A stretch of DNA of 64,000 bases from NCBI GenBank assembly GCA_943787605.1, contig CALSNB010000001.1, forward strand, positions 1,240,001-1,304,000, written 5' to 3'. Shown in pieces: positions 43,564 to 52,240 of the stretch (the first letter of the stretch is position 1; the number at the start of each line of letters is the position of its first letter). Source of the DNA: GCA-2697345 sp002697345. GTDB taxonomy: Bacteria > Pseudomonadota > Alphaproteobacteria > Rhodobacterales > Rhodobacteraceae. The translations under genes were made by a program, and so were the position numbers. A model generated the notes under the pieces. That model had not been told where the DNA came from. It ran no database searches and worked only from the letters and a program-made list of their open reading frames with translations.

Positions 43564-45222
43564 TTATTTACTATTATTATATCTAACTTCGGACACAGTT
43601 TGGCTCGTTGAAAGAACCTCATCATCAATCTGAAGCTCGATAACAGATAATAAACCCGAAGCCACAGCCTCATTGTAAGCCGCCACAAAATCTTCTGTTT
43701 TTTGCACTTTTATACCAAAACCACCATAAGCTTTCGCAAGAGCAGCAAAATCTGGATTATGAAGTTCTGTACCAGAAACTCTACCCGGGTAATTTTTTTC
43801 CTGATGCATACGAATCGTCGCATATTTACCATTGTTAACAACGATTACTATTATAGCTAACTTATTTTGCGCGGCAGTAGACATCTCATTAAGCGTCATC
43901 TGAAAGCAACCATCCCCTGCCAAACATATAACTGTCTTGTCTGGAAACCTTAATTTTGCTGCTATAGAGGCCGGGAATCCATAACCCATACTTCCTGACG
44001 TTGGACCTATGGCCGTTGGATATTCTTTAAATGCAAAGTATCTATGTAAAAATGCTGCATAATTTCCAGCACCATTTGTGACAATTGAGTCCTCTGGTAA
44101 GTTGTTCGATAGCCACTTTATAATTTTTTCTAGTTTTACTGGTCCAGGTGTCTCTTTTGGAGTGATCCAATTTAAATAATTTTGTCTACCCTCACTAGTC
44201 TGAGAGCTCCACTCTGGATTAACTAATTTGGATAGACCAACAAGCTGGTCTAATATGTTCTCTGTTGAACTCAACACTGCTAACCTCGGTTGGTATACAT
44301 GGCAAAACTCGTTAGGGTCTGTGTGAATATGAATTATTTCTTGTTCAGTCTTTTTAGGGTCAATTAATTCGTATGCACCAGTTGCAATTTCACCTAACCT
44401 TGTTCCAATAGCTATTATGAGATCTGATCCTTTAACAGTTTCTGCTAAAGCCGGATTCATCCCAGTACCTAAATCTCCAATATAACAATCATGACGATTA
44501 TCAATTAAGTGTTGTCGTCTAAAAGTTGTTGCAACTGGTAAATTGAAATTTTTAACAAAAACACCAAGGTTTTTTACTACTCCTTTTCCCCAACCTGTGC
44601 CCCCAACAATTACTAATGGGCGCTTTGCTTTAATTATCGCATTTTCTATTTTTTTTATTTCACTATCCGAAGTAAATTGTTGGCCTAAAACTACTCTTGG
44701 ACGGTCTGGCACTTCACAAATTCCTGAAAGAATATCCTCTGGTAAAGAAATAATTACTGGCCCTGGACGACCTGCCTGCGAGACTTGAAAGGCTCGAGCA
44801 ACATATTCTGGCAGCCTTTTTAAGTCTTTTACCTCTGCCACCCACTTAGCTATTGGAGAGAAGAACCTCTCATAATCTATTTCCTGAAAAGCTTCTCTAT
44901 CTCTATGCTCTAAAGGGACCTGTCCAACAAAAACGATTAATGGTGTGCTGTCCTGCATAGCGACATGGATACCAGACGACGCATTTGTAGCACCAGGGCC
45001 ACGGGTTACAAACACTACTCCAGGGCTATGAGTAATTTTTGCGTCTGCTTCAGCCATCATGGCAGCTCCACCCTCGTGTCGACAGACAATATTCTCGATG
45101 CCACTATTATAAAGCCCATCAAGAGCAGCTAAAAAGCTTTCACCAGGAACCGAAAACACTCTTTCGACCCCATTAACCTTAAGTTGATCTACGAGGATAT
45201 GCCCACCATGTCTTAACGCCAT
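43564..45222 (-). CDS. ThDP-dependent enzyme of the acetolactate synthase family
   Basis: 552 residues with the three-domain ThDP architecture. The N-terminal Pyr domain has the catalytic Glu in NIVCRHEGGAAMMAEADAK near residue 50. The central domain includes KRPLVIVGGTGWGKGVVKNL. The C-terminal PP domain has GDGCFQMTLNEMSTAAQNKL and VVNNGKYATIRMHQEK. Family members include acetolactate synthase, glyoxylate carboligase and decarboxylases. No ilvN small subunit is adjacent, so a biosynthetic ILV role is unlikely and the substrate is unassigned. Lies 18 bases downstream of the FAD oxidoreductase on the same strand. Confidence 0.85.
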   Translation of the reverse strand: MALRHGGHILVDQLKVNGVERVFSVPGESFLAALDGLYNSGIENIVCRHEGGAAMMAEADAKITHSPGVVFVTRGPGATNASSGIHVAMQDSTPLIVFVGQVPLEHRDREAFQEIDYERFFSPIAKWVAEVKDLKRLPEYVARAFQVSQAGRPGPVIISLPEDILSGICEVPDRPRVVLGQQFTSDSEIKKIENAIIKAKRPLVIVGGTGWGKGVVKNLGVFVKNFNLPVATTFRRQHLIDNRHDCYIGDLGTGMNPALAETVKGSDLIIAIGTRLGEIATGAYELIDPKKTEQEIIHIHTDPNEFCHVYQPRLAVLSSTENILDQLVGLSKLVNPEWSSQTSEGRQNYLNWITPKETPGPVKLEKIIKWLSNNLPEDSIVTNGAGNYAAFLHRYFAFKEYPTAIGPTSGSMGYGFPASIAAKLRFPDKTVICLAGDGCFQMTLNEMSTAAQNKLAIIVIVVNNGKYATIRMHQEKNYPGRVSGTELHNPDFAALAKAYGGFGIKVQKTEDFVAAYNEAVASGLLSVIELQIDDEVLSTSQTVSEVRYNNSK

Positions 45223-45240
45223 TTTTTAACTCCAGTTTAA

Positions 45241-46266
45241 TCATACCTTAAAAGTTCTTGGAATATTGTCTATATCATAAAGAATATAATCAGCCATTAT
45301 CTCTGCTATTTTAGGGGCAAGGCTAAATCCGATCTTAAAACCACCGTTAGCGATATATGCCTCCTTATGAAGGGGGTGTTTACCTAAAATTGGCAATCTC
45401 TTTCGAGCTGAAGGCCTGACGCCAGCCCATCGAGAGATTATTCTAGCTGACTTAAGTATAGGGACATTAATAATCGCTTTTTGATATAGGTCGTCTAACA
45501 AAAAATCATTAGTATTCGCATCAACAAAAAATTTTTCATTTGTAGACCCTATCGCTACAGTTCCATCCTGGTGGGGGACAACATGAATCCCGTTTACAGA
45601 TAATTGTGGCAAATCAGAAGCGTCATATCCTACTATTAAAGCTTGCCCTTTCACACCACTACCCATGGGCTGACTCAATCCCCTGGAAATTTTTTTTAAA
45701 TCTTCATAGCCTGTGGCGTACAATACCTTTCCTTGTTCAGCGGCGTCCCCAATTATTATTTCACTACCCGACTTAATTATAGCTTCAGCTAGTGCAAATA
45801 ACGTTGCACTCGGAGTTATACTCGCACTTAGGTTATCATATATATATAATCCTGTTTTTGATAATGGCTTCCACTCTCCAAACTTACAACCATCTACTAT
45901 ACTCCAAACTGCATTTCCTTCCCACCGAGTTTTTGCACCTTCAACTCTTTCGTTTGCCAAAGCCATTTGTCGTTGATCTTGTATCGATTGAAGCCGTCCC
46001 AGGCTTAGAAAACCAGTTGATCTGCCAGATTTATACTCAACGTTAGTCCAGTATTTTTTCGACATCATTAAACTCTCGAATTGAAATTGTTTTTTTGTAT
46101 TCCAATTATCAGGTGTATGAGGAGATAATGCTCCCACTAAGCTCCCACTTGAACCAAAGCCAATACCTGATTTTTCAATTATTCGAACCTTTACACCCCT
46201 AGTTACGCATGACCAACCTATACTAAGACCGAAAATACCAGCACCGTAGATTGTAACATCAGCCAT
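45241..46266 (-). CDS. FAD-dependent oxidoreductase, MnmC C-domain/DAO-like
   Basis: About 341 residues. ADP-binding GxGxxG in VTIYGAGIFGLSIGWSCVTRG at the N-terminus, GSSGSLVGALSPHTPDN near residue 40, and the DAO-family C-terminus GGFKIGFSLAPKIAEIMADY. The ATG at 46266 is family-like. A TTG at 46272 has the better-spaced GGGA and may be the true start. It is divergent from mnmD by about 55 bases. In gammaproteobacteria the two halves form one MnmC protein; here this one may perform the FAD-dependent step that removes the carboxymethyl group of cmnm5U34. That pairing is inferred. Confidence 0.78.
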   Translation of the reverse strand: MADVTIYGAGIFGLSIGWSCVTRGVKVRIIEKSGIGFGSSGSLVGALSPHTPDNWNTKKQFQFESLMMSKKYWTNVEYKSGRSTGFLSLGRLQSIQDQRQMALANERVEGAKTRWEGNAVWSIVDGCKFGEWKPLSKTGLYIYDNLSASITPSATLFALAEAIIKSGSEIIIGDAAEQGKVLYATGYEDLKKISRGLSQPMGSGVKGQALIVGYDASDLPQLSVNGIHVVPHQDGTVAIGSTNEKFFVDANTNDFLLDDLYQKAIINVPILKSARIISRWAGVRPSARKRLPILGKHPLHKEAYIANGGFKIGFSLAPKIAEIMADYILYDIDNIPRTFKV

Positions 46267-46325
46267 GGACAAGTTTATTCCCTTTCATCATTATTAATTT
46301 AAAAACTATTTTAAGGCTTAAGAAA

Positions 46326-46991
46326 ATGATCGGCACTCAACCTCCTATTAGTTGGATAGATAATAGAATTCCCGTTTCTTGTAAATTTAACGATTCCTAT
46401 TATTCAATTTATGGCGGCTTAGAGGAAACAAATTTTGTTTTTCTTTCTGGAAACAACTTACCAGGGAGGTTTAACGATGGGTTTCATATTGCTGAACTAG
46501 GTTTTGGAACAGGGCTAAATATGTTGGTGTCAATCGAAGCATTTTATAAAGCTAATATAAAAGGCACTTTATATTACACTTCATTTGAAAAATACCCTCT
46601 AGAGAAAAGTCAGGCTGAAAGGGCTCTTAAAAGTTTTCCAACACTAAATAAAAACTTTTTATTAGATCAGTGGAGCCAGAAAACTTTTAGCGTTGTCTCC
46701 GATCGTATTATTGGAACTGTAATTATTGGAGATGCTAGAAAAACAGTGGAACAGTGGAGCGGAAAAGCAGACGCTTGGTTTTTGGATGGGTTTTCACCAT
46801 CAAAAAATCCTGAGTTATGGGAACCTAATTTACTAAAAAATGTGGCAATTAAAACAAAGAAAAATGGGACTTTCGCAACCTATACCGCAGCTGGAGCTGT
46901 CAGACGTAATTTATCTAACTCAGGCTTTCTAGTAGAAAAAGTGACAGGTTTCGGCCGGAAACGGCATATGTGTAAAGGAACTCTAATATAA
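46326..46991 (+). CDS. mnmD: tRNA (5-methylaminomethyl-2-thiouridine)(34) methyltransferase MnmD
   Basis: 221 residues matching the N-terminal methyltransferase domain of MnmC: SYYSIYGGLEETNFVFLSGNNLP near residue 24, the SAM loop IAELGFGTGLNMLVSIE, the catalytic-region AWFLDGFSPSKNPELW near 155, and TYTAAGAVRRNLSNSGF...VTGFGRKRHMCKG at the C-terminus. Methylates nm5(s2)U34 in the tRNA wobble position. Its stop overlaps the EamA gene start (TAATG). Confidence 0.92.
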   Translation: MIGTQPPISWIDNRIPVSCKFNDSYYSIYGGLEETNFVFLSGNNLPGRFNDGFHIAELGFGTGLNMLVSIEAFYKANIKGTLYYTSFEKYPLEKSQAERALKSFPTLNKNFLLDQWSQKTFSVVSDRIIGTVIIGDARKTVEQWSGKADAWFLDGFSPSKNPELWEPNLLKNVAIKTKKNGTFATYTAAGAVRRNLSNSGFLVEKVTGFGRKRHMCKGTLI

Positions 46992-47860
46992 TGCAAAAAA
47001 ACTGGCAGCTTGGAATTATTTTTATGATTTTGGCGTCATCTAGTTTTGCAATCCAAGACGGTATTTCTCGGTATTTAGCCAACGAATATAACGTGATGAT
47101 GGTAGTTATGATTAGATATTGGTTTTTTGCTGCCTTTGTTATTGTGTTGGCAACCAGAAAGCCAGGTGGATTAAAAACTGTTGCAAAAACAAGGCAACCC
47201 ATTCTTCAAATTGCTAGAGGGATGCTTCTTGCATTAGAGGTTTGCGTAATAGTCCTAGCTTTTACGCTTTTAGGTCTAGTGGAAAGCCACGCCATTTTTG
47301 CGTGCTATCCTTTATTAGTTACGGCATTGTCTGTCCCAATACTTGGAGAAAAAGTAGGGTGGCGCCGATGGTTAGCAATTACTGTCGGATTTATTGGTGT
47401 ACTAATAATCCTCCAACCTGGAGTTAACGTATTTTCACCTTTTGCATTTTTAGCGTTAGCCTCAGCGCTAATGTTTGCTCTTTACAGCCTCTTAACGCGG
47501 CTTGCTTCTAAAAGAGATACTACTGAGACCAGCTTCTTTTGGACTGGCGTCTCTGGTGCTGTAACTATGACTGTTTTAGGTGTTTGGTACTGGGAGCCTA
47601 TAGAAACTGTCGATTACTTTTGGATGCTGTTCTTATGCAGCACAGCAATACTTGGGCACTATTTCTTGATACGTTGTTATGAGGCTTCAGAAGTAAGTGT
47701 GGTACAACCGTTCGCATATCTTCAACTCATATTCGTAACTATAATTGGGGTTCTGGTATTCAATGAAACCCTGGAACTAAATATCATATTAGGCGTAATC
47801 ATAGTTGTTACGGCAGGACTATTTACCTTCTATAGATCTAATAAAGTTACTTCTTTATAG
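46991..47860 (+). CDS. DMT-superfamily (EamA) transporter
   Basis: 289 residues with ten predicted helices in two EamA repeats. N-half FMILASSSFAIQDGISRYLANEYNVMMVVMIRYW; C-half begins near VFSPFAFLALASALMFALYSLLTRLAS; last helix NIILGVIIVVTAGLFTFYR. Probably a metabolite or amino-acid exporter; the substrate cannot be read from sequence. Its end overlaps the convergent slt gene by 14 bases. Confidence 0.88.
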   Translation: MQKNWQLGIIFMILASSSFAIQDGISRYLANEYNVMMVVMIRYWFFAAFVIVLATRKPGGLKTVAKTRQPILQIARGMLLALEVCVIVLAFTLLGLVESHAIFACYPLLVTALSVPILGEKVGWRRWLAITVGFIGVLIILQPGVNVFSPFAFLALASALMFALYSLLTRLASKRDTTETSFFWTGVSGAVTMTVLGVWYWEPIETVDYFWMLFLCSTAILGHYFLIRCYEASEVSVVQPFAYLQLIFVTIIGVLVFNETLELNIILGVIIVVTAGLFTFYRSNKVTSL

Positions 47861-49802
47861 TATCGTATAAGTCTTTCCAAACTAATTTACCGTTTAGGCG
47901 CGCCTCGTATGGTAGAAGACTTTCAGCTACTCTCATTACATAGTTTCTAGTTTCTCTGTACGGGATGTCCTCAATCCAGTCTATTATATCTATATTTTTG
48001 TTACGAGGGTCACCAAACATAGCTATCCATTTGTCTAGCCTAGTAGGACCAGCGTTATAAGCTGCTGAAACTAATATAATATTCCCATCAAAGCGATCAG
48101 ATAGCTCATCAAGGTAGGCAATCCCTAACTTTACGTTGTAGGTAGGATCAGAGAGAAGTCGGTCCTTTGAATAAACAATGCCAGTTTTATCAGCCATTTC
48201 CTTAGCAGTTTTTGGCATAAGCTGCATTAAACCGCGAGCCCCGACAGGACTAATAACCTCAGGATCAAATTCACTTTCTCTACGAATCACTGATAGTGGT
48301 AGAATTTTTTTTAAACTATCACTAAATTTTATATCAGTAGGGAGCTCTATGGGAAAATAAGTTCTAAATATTTGAAAGCCTTCTCTGGCGGCTTGCTTGG
48401 TTATCATCAAGGATACGTGCGTTTCACCTAGTTCATTTGCAAAATTAGCTAACTCACTAAATTCGCTTTTAGTACTTTTTTCAGAAAGATGAACAAGTAG
48501 TCTTTCGGTTAAATATCTACTACCAGCACCACTTGCTTGGATAGCAGCTTTTAATACAGAAGAATTAGCGAACCTACCATTTTGCCAATTCGCAAATGGT
48601 TCCTTACCAGTCATATCTATTAGATCAGGGTTTTGCAAAAAACCGACGGATAATTGCCCATAGAAACTGGACAGATATTTCGATGAGTCTTTAAAGTGTA
48701 TTTGCGAATTTTCGTAATCACCTAACTCTTTATAAGTTAAGCCAAGCCAGTAACCCGCTCTACCTAAGGAGACTGGAGTGAATACATTAGAGGAGAACCT
48801 CTTAAAGTGTATTAAGGCCTTACTAGGTTGAGTTAGTTTTTTTAAAGCTACAAACCCTGCAAGCCACTCTAAGTCTGCATAATCGTGACCCTTTGTAAGG
48901 TGATGGCTAGTAGCTAAATTGTAGCCTTTATCAAACCTTCCAGACCTTATCATTTCTCGGGCTAATACTCTTCGCCAATCAGCCCAAGCCTTTGGGTTTC
49001 CTAATCCTTTCTCTGATTTTGACCGATCAATTAAAATTTCAATGGCACCATCCCAGTAACCATTCCGGAGCCTCCACAAAAAACGTTCATAAGCAAGGCC
49101 AGGATCATCTTTAAGTATATTAGGAACTAAATTAATTAAAGCATTAACCTTCGATTTATTTTCCCTTAGAGCAATTCTAGCTCGGGCAAGAACCCTCATA
49201 TCATGATTAACCAATGGTAACATTCGAGATGCTGACTCTGTAAATCCCTGCCACAGCATTGAATCAAGCCTAACTGAATTAAGCCCTTCAATAGTTAAAC
49301 TATTCCTCGAAATGTAGGCTTTGTGTTCATCTTCAGTCAAATCAAAGCTTTTCCAAGTCCGTCGAATCTCTTTTGCAGCCTCAAAACCTCTTTCACTATT
49401 AATTAATGCTTCCGCATACCTTAATGACCCTGTACCAGTTTGCGGTTTTTGTTGTGCAAAGTAGTTAATTACTTTTTGTGGGATCTCCCCCCTAAGAATG
49501 CTTTTCTCACATCTTTTTCTAAGAAGCTTTAGGCCTGGCCAATCTGAATTTAATTGTAGAAATTTTATACACTCTTCAAAAGAACCCTGCTCCCCTCGCA
49601 ACCAAAGCCAATCAGCCAAGTCTCGAGCCTCTGGCCTTTTTAAATTTACTCTTACATTGTTAACTTTCGTCCAATTTCCTTGGTCTGCATTTAAAATCAC
49701 TACTCTCAGCTTTTTAAATTCTTCAGTAGCATTTGCTGCCGTACATAATCCAATAAATGCTATTAGAGTAGCAATTAAAAGTTTACTGGGTAAAGCCATC
49801 AT
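47847..49802 (-). CDS. slt: Soluble lytic murein transglycosylase
   Basis: 651 residues. Signal peptide MMALPSKLLIATLIAFIGLCTAANA, a long alpha-superhelical U-domain (about residues 30-450), and a C-terminal SLT domain with the catalytic Glu in LSVIRRESEFDPEVISPVGARGLMQLMPKTA near residue 505 and VKLGIAYLDEL...VSAAYNAGPTRLDKW. Cleaves peptidoglycan in the periplasm. Divergent from dapA. Confidence 0.95.
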   Translation of the reverse strand: MMALPSKLLIATLIAFIGLCTAANATEEFKKLRVVILNADQGNWTKVNNVRVNLKRPEARDLADWLWLRGEQGSFEECIKFLQLNSDWPGLKLLRKRCEKSILRGEIPQKVINYFAQQKPQTGTGSLRYAEALINSERGFEAAKEIRRTWKSFDLTEDEHKAYISRNSLTIEGLNSVRLDSMLWQGFTESASRMLPLVNHDMRVLARARIALRENKSKVNALINLVPNILKDDPGLAYERFLWRLRNGYWDGAIEILIDRSKSEKGLGNPKAWADWRRVLAREMIRSGRFDKGYNLATSHHLTKGHDYADLEWLAGFVALKKLTQPSKALIHFKRFSSNVFTPVSLGRAGYWLGLTYKELGDYENSQIHFKDSSKYLSSFYGQLSVGFLQNPDLIDMTGKEPFANWQNGRFANSSVLKAAIQASGAGSRYLTERLLVHLSEKSTKSEFSELANFANELGETHVSLMITKQAAREGFQIFRTYFPIELPTDIKFSDSLKKILPLSVIRRESEFDPEVISPVGARGLMQLMPKTAKEMADKTGIVYSKDRLLSDPTYNVKLGIAYLDELSDRFDGNIILVSAAYNAGPTRLDKWIAMFGDPRNKNIDIIDWIEDIPYRETRNYVMRVAESLLPYEARLNGKLVWKDLYDTIKK

Positions 49803-49882
49803 AAAACTAGATTTTCTCCTACATCATCTATCCTAGCCTGATTATTAAAGTAGGCAATAGTGAACCTAGCATTTAATATTGC

Positions 49883-49911
49883 TTGCGACTATGTTTTACT
49901 ACGTTTATTCA
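49883..49911 (+). promoter_or_regulatory. Candidate dapA promoter
   Basis: TTGCGA (49883-49888), 17-base spacer, TATTCA (49906-49911); the dapA ATG follows 32 bases later with AAAGGAG upstream of it. Confidence 0.45.
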
Positions 49912-49943
49912 TCTAACTAACACTTATTAAAGGAGATCTATAA

Positions 49944-50810
49944 ATGTTCCGCGGATCATTACCTGCATTGGTAACACCAATGAAAAATAGTGAAGTTGAT
50001 TTTGACGAGATTCAGGCTCTAGTCGAGTGGCATATCGACCAGGGTTCAAATGGGTTAGTTCCTGTGGGAACTACTGGAGAAAGTCCAACATTAAGTCATC
50101 AAGAACACGACGCGGTGGTAGATTGCGTAGTTAATGCTGCTAAAGGGAGAATACCAATTATTGCTGGAGCAGGATCGAACAATACTGCCGAAACTGTCAG
50201 GTTGGTAAAGCATGCAAAAAAATCTGGGGCATCGGCTGCACTTGTTGTTACGCCTTATTATAATAAACCCACACAGGAGGGGATGATTTTACATTTTTCT
50301 GAAGCTGAAAAATGCGGTTTACCCATAATTATATATAATATTCCGCCACGCTCAGTAGTTGACATGTCTCCTGAAACTATGGGGAAATTGGCACGTTTAC
50401 CCAATATAGTCGGAGTAAAAGATGCCACAGGTGATGTGGCACGCGTATCACTTCAACGTATTTCATGCGGAAACGAATTTGTTCAACTTTCTGGAGAAGA
50501 TGCGTCTGCAATTGGCTTTAACGCCCAGGGCGGTGTTGGTTGTATATCAGTAACAGGTAACGTCGCACCCAAACTTTGCGCAGAAATGCAAAATGCTACC
50601 TTAAATGGCGATTATAAAAAGGCGTTGGAGTATCAAGATCTACTTATGCCGTTGCACAAAGCAATATTCACCGAACCGGGCGTCTGTGGGGCAAAATACG
50701 GACTATCTGTATTAGGGAAATGTTCGGCGGAAGTGAGATCACCTCTTTCAGGTCTAACATCAAATACAAAAAAGTTAATTGAAAGTGCCATGAGCCATGC
50801 AGGCTTATAA
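49944..50810 (+). CDS. dapA: 4-hydroxy-tetrahydrodipicolinate synthase
   Basis: 288 residues, class I aldolase TIM barrel. MFRGSLPALVTPMKN, GTTGESPTLSHQEH near residue 43, Tyr in TPYYNKPTQEGM near 106, and the Schiff-base Lys in NIVGVKDATGD near 160. Condenses pyruvate with aspartate semialdehyde toward lysine and meso-diaminopimelate. Followed by smpB after 69 bases, an order seen in many alphaproteobacteria. Confidence 0.97.
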   Translation: MFRGSLPALVTPMKNSEVDFDEIQALVEWHIDQGSNGLVPVGTTGESPTLSHQEHDAVVDCVVNAAKGRIPIIAGAGSNNTAETVRLVKHAKKSGASAALVVTPYYNKPTQEGMILHFSEAEKCGLPIIIYNIPPRSVVDMSPETMGKLARLPNIVGVKDATGDVARVSLQRISCGNEFVQLSGEDASAIGFNAQGGVGCISVTGNVAPKLCAEMQNATLNGDYKKALEYQDLLMPLHKAIFTEPGVCGAKYGLSVLGKCSAEVRSPLSGLTSNTKKLIESAMSHAGL

Positions 50811-50879
50811 CACCAATTAAAGTTAATTTCTTAATTTCCTGAATGTCTAAACCAAGAATAAAGTGACGGCAGATAAATC

Positions 50880-51356
50880 ATGTCTAAAAAGGTAGAAAAT
50901 CCTAACTATAAAATAATAGCAGAAAATCGACGCGCTCGGTATGATTATTCTATCGAAGATGATCTAGAGTGTGGAATTTCTCTGGAAGGTTCTGAGGTAA
51001 AAAGCCTTCGTACAGGTAAAACCCAAATCATCGAAAGCTATGCTACAGTAGACCAATCCGAATTATGGTTAGTAAATTGCTACATCCCCCCTTACAACCA
51101 CGCCAATTCTTTTGCACATGAAGAAAGACGTAGAAGAAAGCTTCTAGTCTCAAGGAGGGAATTATCAAAACTGTGGTCAGCAACTCAAAGAGACGGTATG
51201 ACATTAGTACCACTAGTTTTATATTTTAACCATAAAGGGCGTGCAAAGTTAAAAATTGGAATAGCAAAAGGTAAAAAACAAGCTGACAAAAGAGCTACAG
51301 AGGCAAAACGGGACTGGCAAAGACAAAAATCTCGACTTTTAAAAGAACATACTTAA
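50880..51356 (+). CDS. smpB: SsrA-binding protein SmpB
   Basis: 158 residues. NRRARYDYSIEDDLECGISLEGSEVKSLRTGK is the OB-fold RNA-binding core; the basic C-terminal tail KGKKQADKRATEAKRDWQRQKSRLLKEHT enters the mRNA channel. Works with tmRNA in trans-translation. No ssrA gene is seen nearby. With arfB at 54.4 kb the window carries two independent ribosome-rescue factors. Confidence 0.97.
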   Translation: MSKKVENPNYKIIAENRRARYDYSIEDDLECGISLEGSEVKSLRTGKTQIIESYATVDQSELWLVNCYIPPYNHANSFAHEERRRRKLLVSRRELSKLWSATQRDGMTLVPLVLYFNHKGRAKLKIGIAKGKKQADKRATEAKRDWQRQKSRLLKEHT

Positions 51357-51387
51357 ATTACGAAACGATAATTAATACGGAGGAAAT

Positions 51388-52236
51388 ATGGATGATAATT
51401 CAAACACTTTAGTCTCAACTGGATGGCTGTCTTATAATTTAAAGAATCCAAATATTCGAATTATTGATGCTTCCTGGTATTTACCAAGTATGAATAGAGA
51501 TGGGAAAGCCGAGTACAAGGCTTCTCATATACCTGGAGCACGCTTTTTTGATATAGATGAAATATGTGATCTTAGGGTCAAACTACCTCATATGGCCCCA
51601 ACCCCAGAAAAATTTGTATCTCGAATGCGTGGAATGGGTATTGGCGACGGTCACCAGATTATTATTTATGACGGTGCAGGTTTATTTTCAGCTGCTCGAG
51701 TTTGGTGGTTATTTAAACTAATGGGGAAAAAAGATGTTTCAGTTCTTGATGGGGGATTTCCAAAATGGCTTAAAGAAGGGCATCCACAAGACAATCAACC
51801 AGTCACCTTGCGAGACAAGCATTTCACAGCAAGCTTTACAGGAGCTTTAGTTAAAAATGTGACTCAAGTTTCTGCTGCCTCAAAATTAGGAGATCATACA
51901 ATCATAGATGCTCGAGACGCTGACCGTTTTAAAGGGAAAGCAGCAGAACCTCGAGCCGGACTTAGAGCGGGACACATCCCTGGATCAACTAACCTCCACT
52001 ATAAAGAGCTTTTAAATGATGACGGAACCATGAAGAATAAAGATAGTCTACAAAGTCTATTCAAAAAGGCTCGCATCAATCAGGAAAAACCGATAATCAC
52101 AACGTGTGGATCTGGAGTTACAGCAGCAATTATTTCGTTAGCTTTAGAAATAGTTGGGTACAAAAATCACTCTGTATATGATGGTTCCTGGACTGAGTGG
52201 GGCCAATTTGATCAGTTACCTGTTGAGGTTGGGTGA
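51388..52236 (+). CDS. sseA: 3-mercaptopyruvate sulfurtransferase (tandem rhodanese)
   Basis: 282 residues with two rhodanese domains: an inactive N-terminal one (IRIIDASWYLPSMNRDGKAEYKASHIPGARFFDID) and a catalytic C-terminal one with the active Cys in ITTCGSGVTAAIISL near residue 235. The CGSGVT loop is of the mercaptopyruvate rather than thiosulfate type. Transfers sulfur from 3-mercaptopyruvate. An aminotransferase follows within five bases, which could supply mercaptopyruvate from cysteine, a contextual inference. Confidence 0.92.
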   Translation: MDDNSNTLVSTGWLSYNLKNPNIRIIDASWYLPSMNRDGKAEYKASHIPGARFFDIDEICDLRVKLPHMAPTPEKFVSRMRGMGIGDGHQIIIYDGAGLFSAARVWWLFKLMGKKDVSVLDGGFPKWLKEGHPQDNQPVTLRDKHFTASFTGALVKNVTQVSAASKLGDHTIIDARDADRFKGKAAEPRAGLRAGHIPGSTNLHYKELLNDDGTMKNKDSLQSLFKKARINQEKPIITTCGSGVTAAIISLALEIVGYKNHSVYDGSWTEWGQFDQLPVEVG

Positions 52237-52240
52237 ATTA

